NCBI RefSeq assembly: GCF_026342405.1
Contig: NZ_JAPEMU010000002.1
Span: 186,001 to 250,000, forward strand
DNA length: 64,000 bases
From: Kitasatospora sp. NBC_00240
GTDB taxonomy: Bacteria > Actinomycetota > Actinomycetes > Streptomycetales > Streptomycetaceae
Direction: 5' to 3'
Below are positions 63,530 through 64,000 of the stretch, one piece after another (the first letter of the stretch is position 1; every line of letters starts with the position of its first letter). The notes under the pieces were generated by a model, which was not told where the DNA came from, did no database searches, and saw only the letters and a list, made by a program, of their open reading frames with translations. A program made the position numbers and the translations under genes.

Positions 63530-63745
63530 ATGCGCAAAATCGCCAGCGTATTGGTGGCAAGCCTCATGGGCTTTGCCTGTGTTGCGGGTGTCGCTGGCAC
63601 CGCGAATGCTGCACCTGCCTCAAAGACTGTCGTCAAGCCCAATTCAACTTTCGTATGCTACCAGGGCCATTGGTACATCTACGCCTATGACCTGAGTGGC
63701 CATGCGCTGTGGAGGTGGCATTGCGATTATGGTGCCTACGTCTAG
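63530..63745 (+). CDS. small secreted peptide
   Basis: 71 residues; ATG after GGAGGATCCA, the same ribosome-site context as the gene at 35494. The signal peptide 'VLVASLMGFACVAGVAGTAN' ends with Ala-Ala cleavage near residue 28. The mature part is about 43 residues, aromatic-rich ('FVCYQGHWYIYAYDL', 'ALWRWHCDYGAYV') with two cysteines. Function unknown; it could be a distant, shortened member of the four-cysteine family. Confidence 0.75.
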   Translation: MRKIASVLVASLMGFACVAGVAGTANAAPASKTVVKPNSTFVCYQGHWYIYAYDLSGHALWRWHCDYGAYV

Positions 63746-63747
63746 GA

Positions 63748-63999
63748 CTACTCGCATTCCAGGCATTCCAGAATTTCTTCTGATTCGGCGGAGGAAGTAA
63801 GCAGCCTGACTTCGTCGCCCAGCCGGACTGCGTTGAGGGTGTGGGGAAAACAGCTGTCTGTATTTCGGGTCAGCAGTAAGACGGCTGGCTCAGGTGCTGG
63901 TCCGAAGCGACTTCCATGAGCACCAGATCGATGCAGCAGAAGGCTCCTAGCCCGTTGCGCCGAACCGTCTACCTGGCTGTGCCCGGCAGAGCCGGGCAC
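63748..63999 (-). CDS. possible hypothetical protein at window edge
   Basis: An open frame of about 83 residues, convergent with the secreted peptide gene. The C-terminal part 'LNAVRLGDEVRLLTSSAESE' and 'EILECLECE' looks protein-like, but the N-terminal half does not. The gene may continue past the window edge. Weak support. Confidence 0.25.
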   Translation of the reverse strand: MPGSAGHSQVDGSAQRARSLLLHRSGAHGSRFGPAPEPAVLLLTRNTDSCFPHTLNAVRLGDEVRLLTSSAESEEILECLECE

Positions 64000-64000
64000 A

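Overview
The window looks like a 64 kb piece of a Streptomyces (or close relative) replicon. Support: G+C-rich coding sequence, GTG/TTG starts with AGGAGG-type ribosome sites, the actinobacterial proteasomal ATPase Arc with Pup, and typical actinomycete regulators (PucR, ECF sigma, RsbW-like ATP-binding proteins). It carries iterons next to a primase-polymerase/helicase pair, and a ParA/DNA-binding-protein partition operon with its own short repeats. The best reading is therefore a large plasmid, or a chromosome arm with an integrated plasmid. No rRNA, tRNA, CRISPR array or telomere was seen.

Layout. 1-469: C-terminal end of a PucR-type regulator. 0.7-17.5 kb: a dense nest of insertion sequences: IS1634; IS21 carrying a group II intron and interrupted by an IS3; IS66 and IS630 scraps; IS5 split by ISL3; an IS4/IS701-like element; an IS5 scrap; a decayed IS110; and an IS110 split by another IS3. 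One small secreted four-cysteine protein sits inside. 17.7-30 kb: a cargo region with an RsbW-like ATP-binding protein, a short leader ORF coupled to phoH, arc and pup without dop or the 20S proteasome, a Pro/Ser/Ala-rich membrane-anchored protein, an ECF sigma factor with a LuxR-type regulator, glutaminase glsA, and a ruined asparaginase gene split by IS1380. Two apparently identical IS3 copies in opposite orientation bracket this region.

31.6-39.8 kb: plasmid maintenance. Two near-perfect palindromes, a winged-helix (possibly replication) protein with a companion, a second four-cysteine secreted protein, and a parA plus ribbon-helix-helix-like operon. Two arrays of CCTAC repeats, largely spaced by 12 bp, lie upstream of the two operons. 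39.8-53.7 kb: a GGDEF protein, then a minus-strand catabolic island with a sugar-type ABC importer, a hydantoinase/oxoprolinase-like protein, a DUF917 (thiohydantoin desulfurase-like) protein, PucR, and hydantoinase HyuB and HyuA, mostly joined by 4-base stop/start overlaps. 54-57 kb: a deleted MFS gene and an SGNH hydrolase clipped by a third, divergent IS3. 57.6-61.6 kb: a replication module made of a 242-bp direct duplication carrying AGTCGCTTCAGTCGCT iterons, primase-polymerase, SF3 helicase and a small coupled gene. 61.6-64 kb: a degenerate third four-cysteine secreted protein gene, an IS630 scrap and a short secreted peptide gene.

How the parts could work together: the replication module and the partition locus would keep the replicon; the hydantoin island imports and opens cyclic amides under PucR control; Arc/Pup would need Dop, PafA and the 20S core supplied from elsewhere in the genome. 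The insertion sequences have destroyed several genes, and many elements still show target duplications and restorable reading frames, so the order of events can be read.
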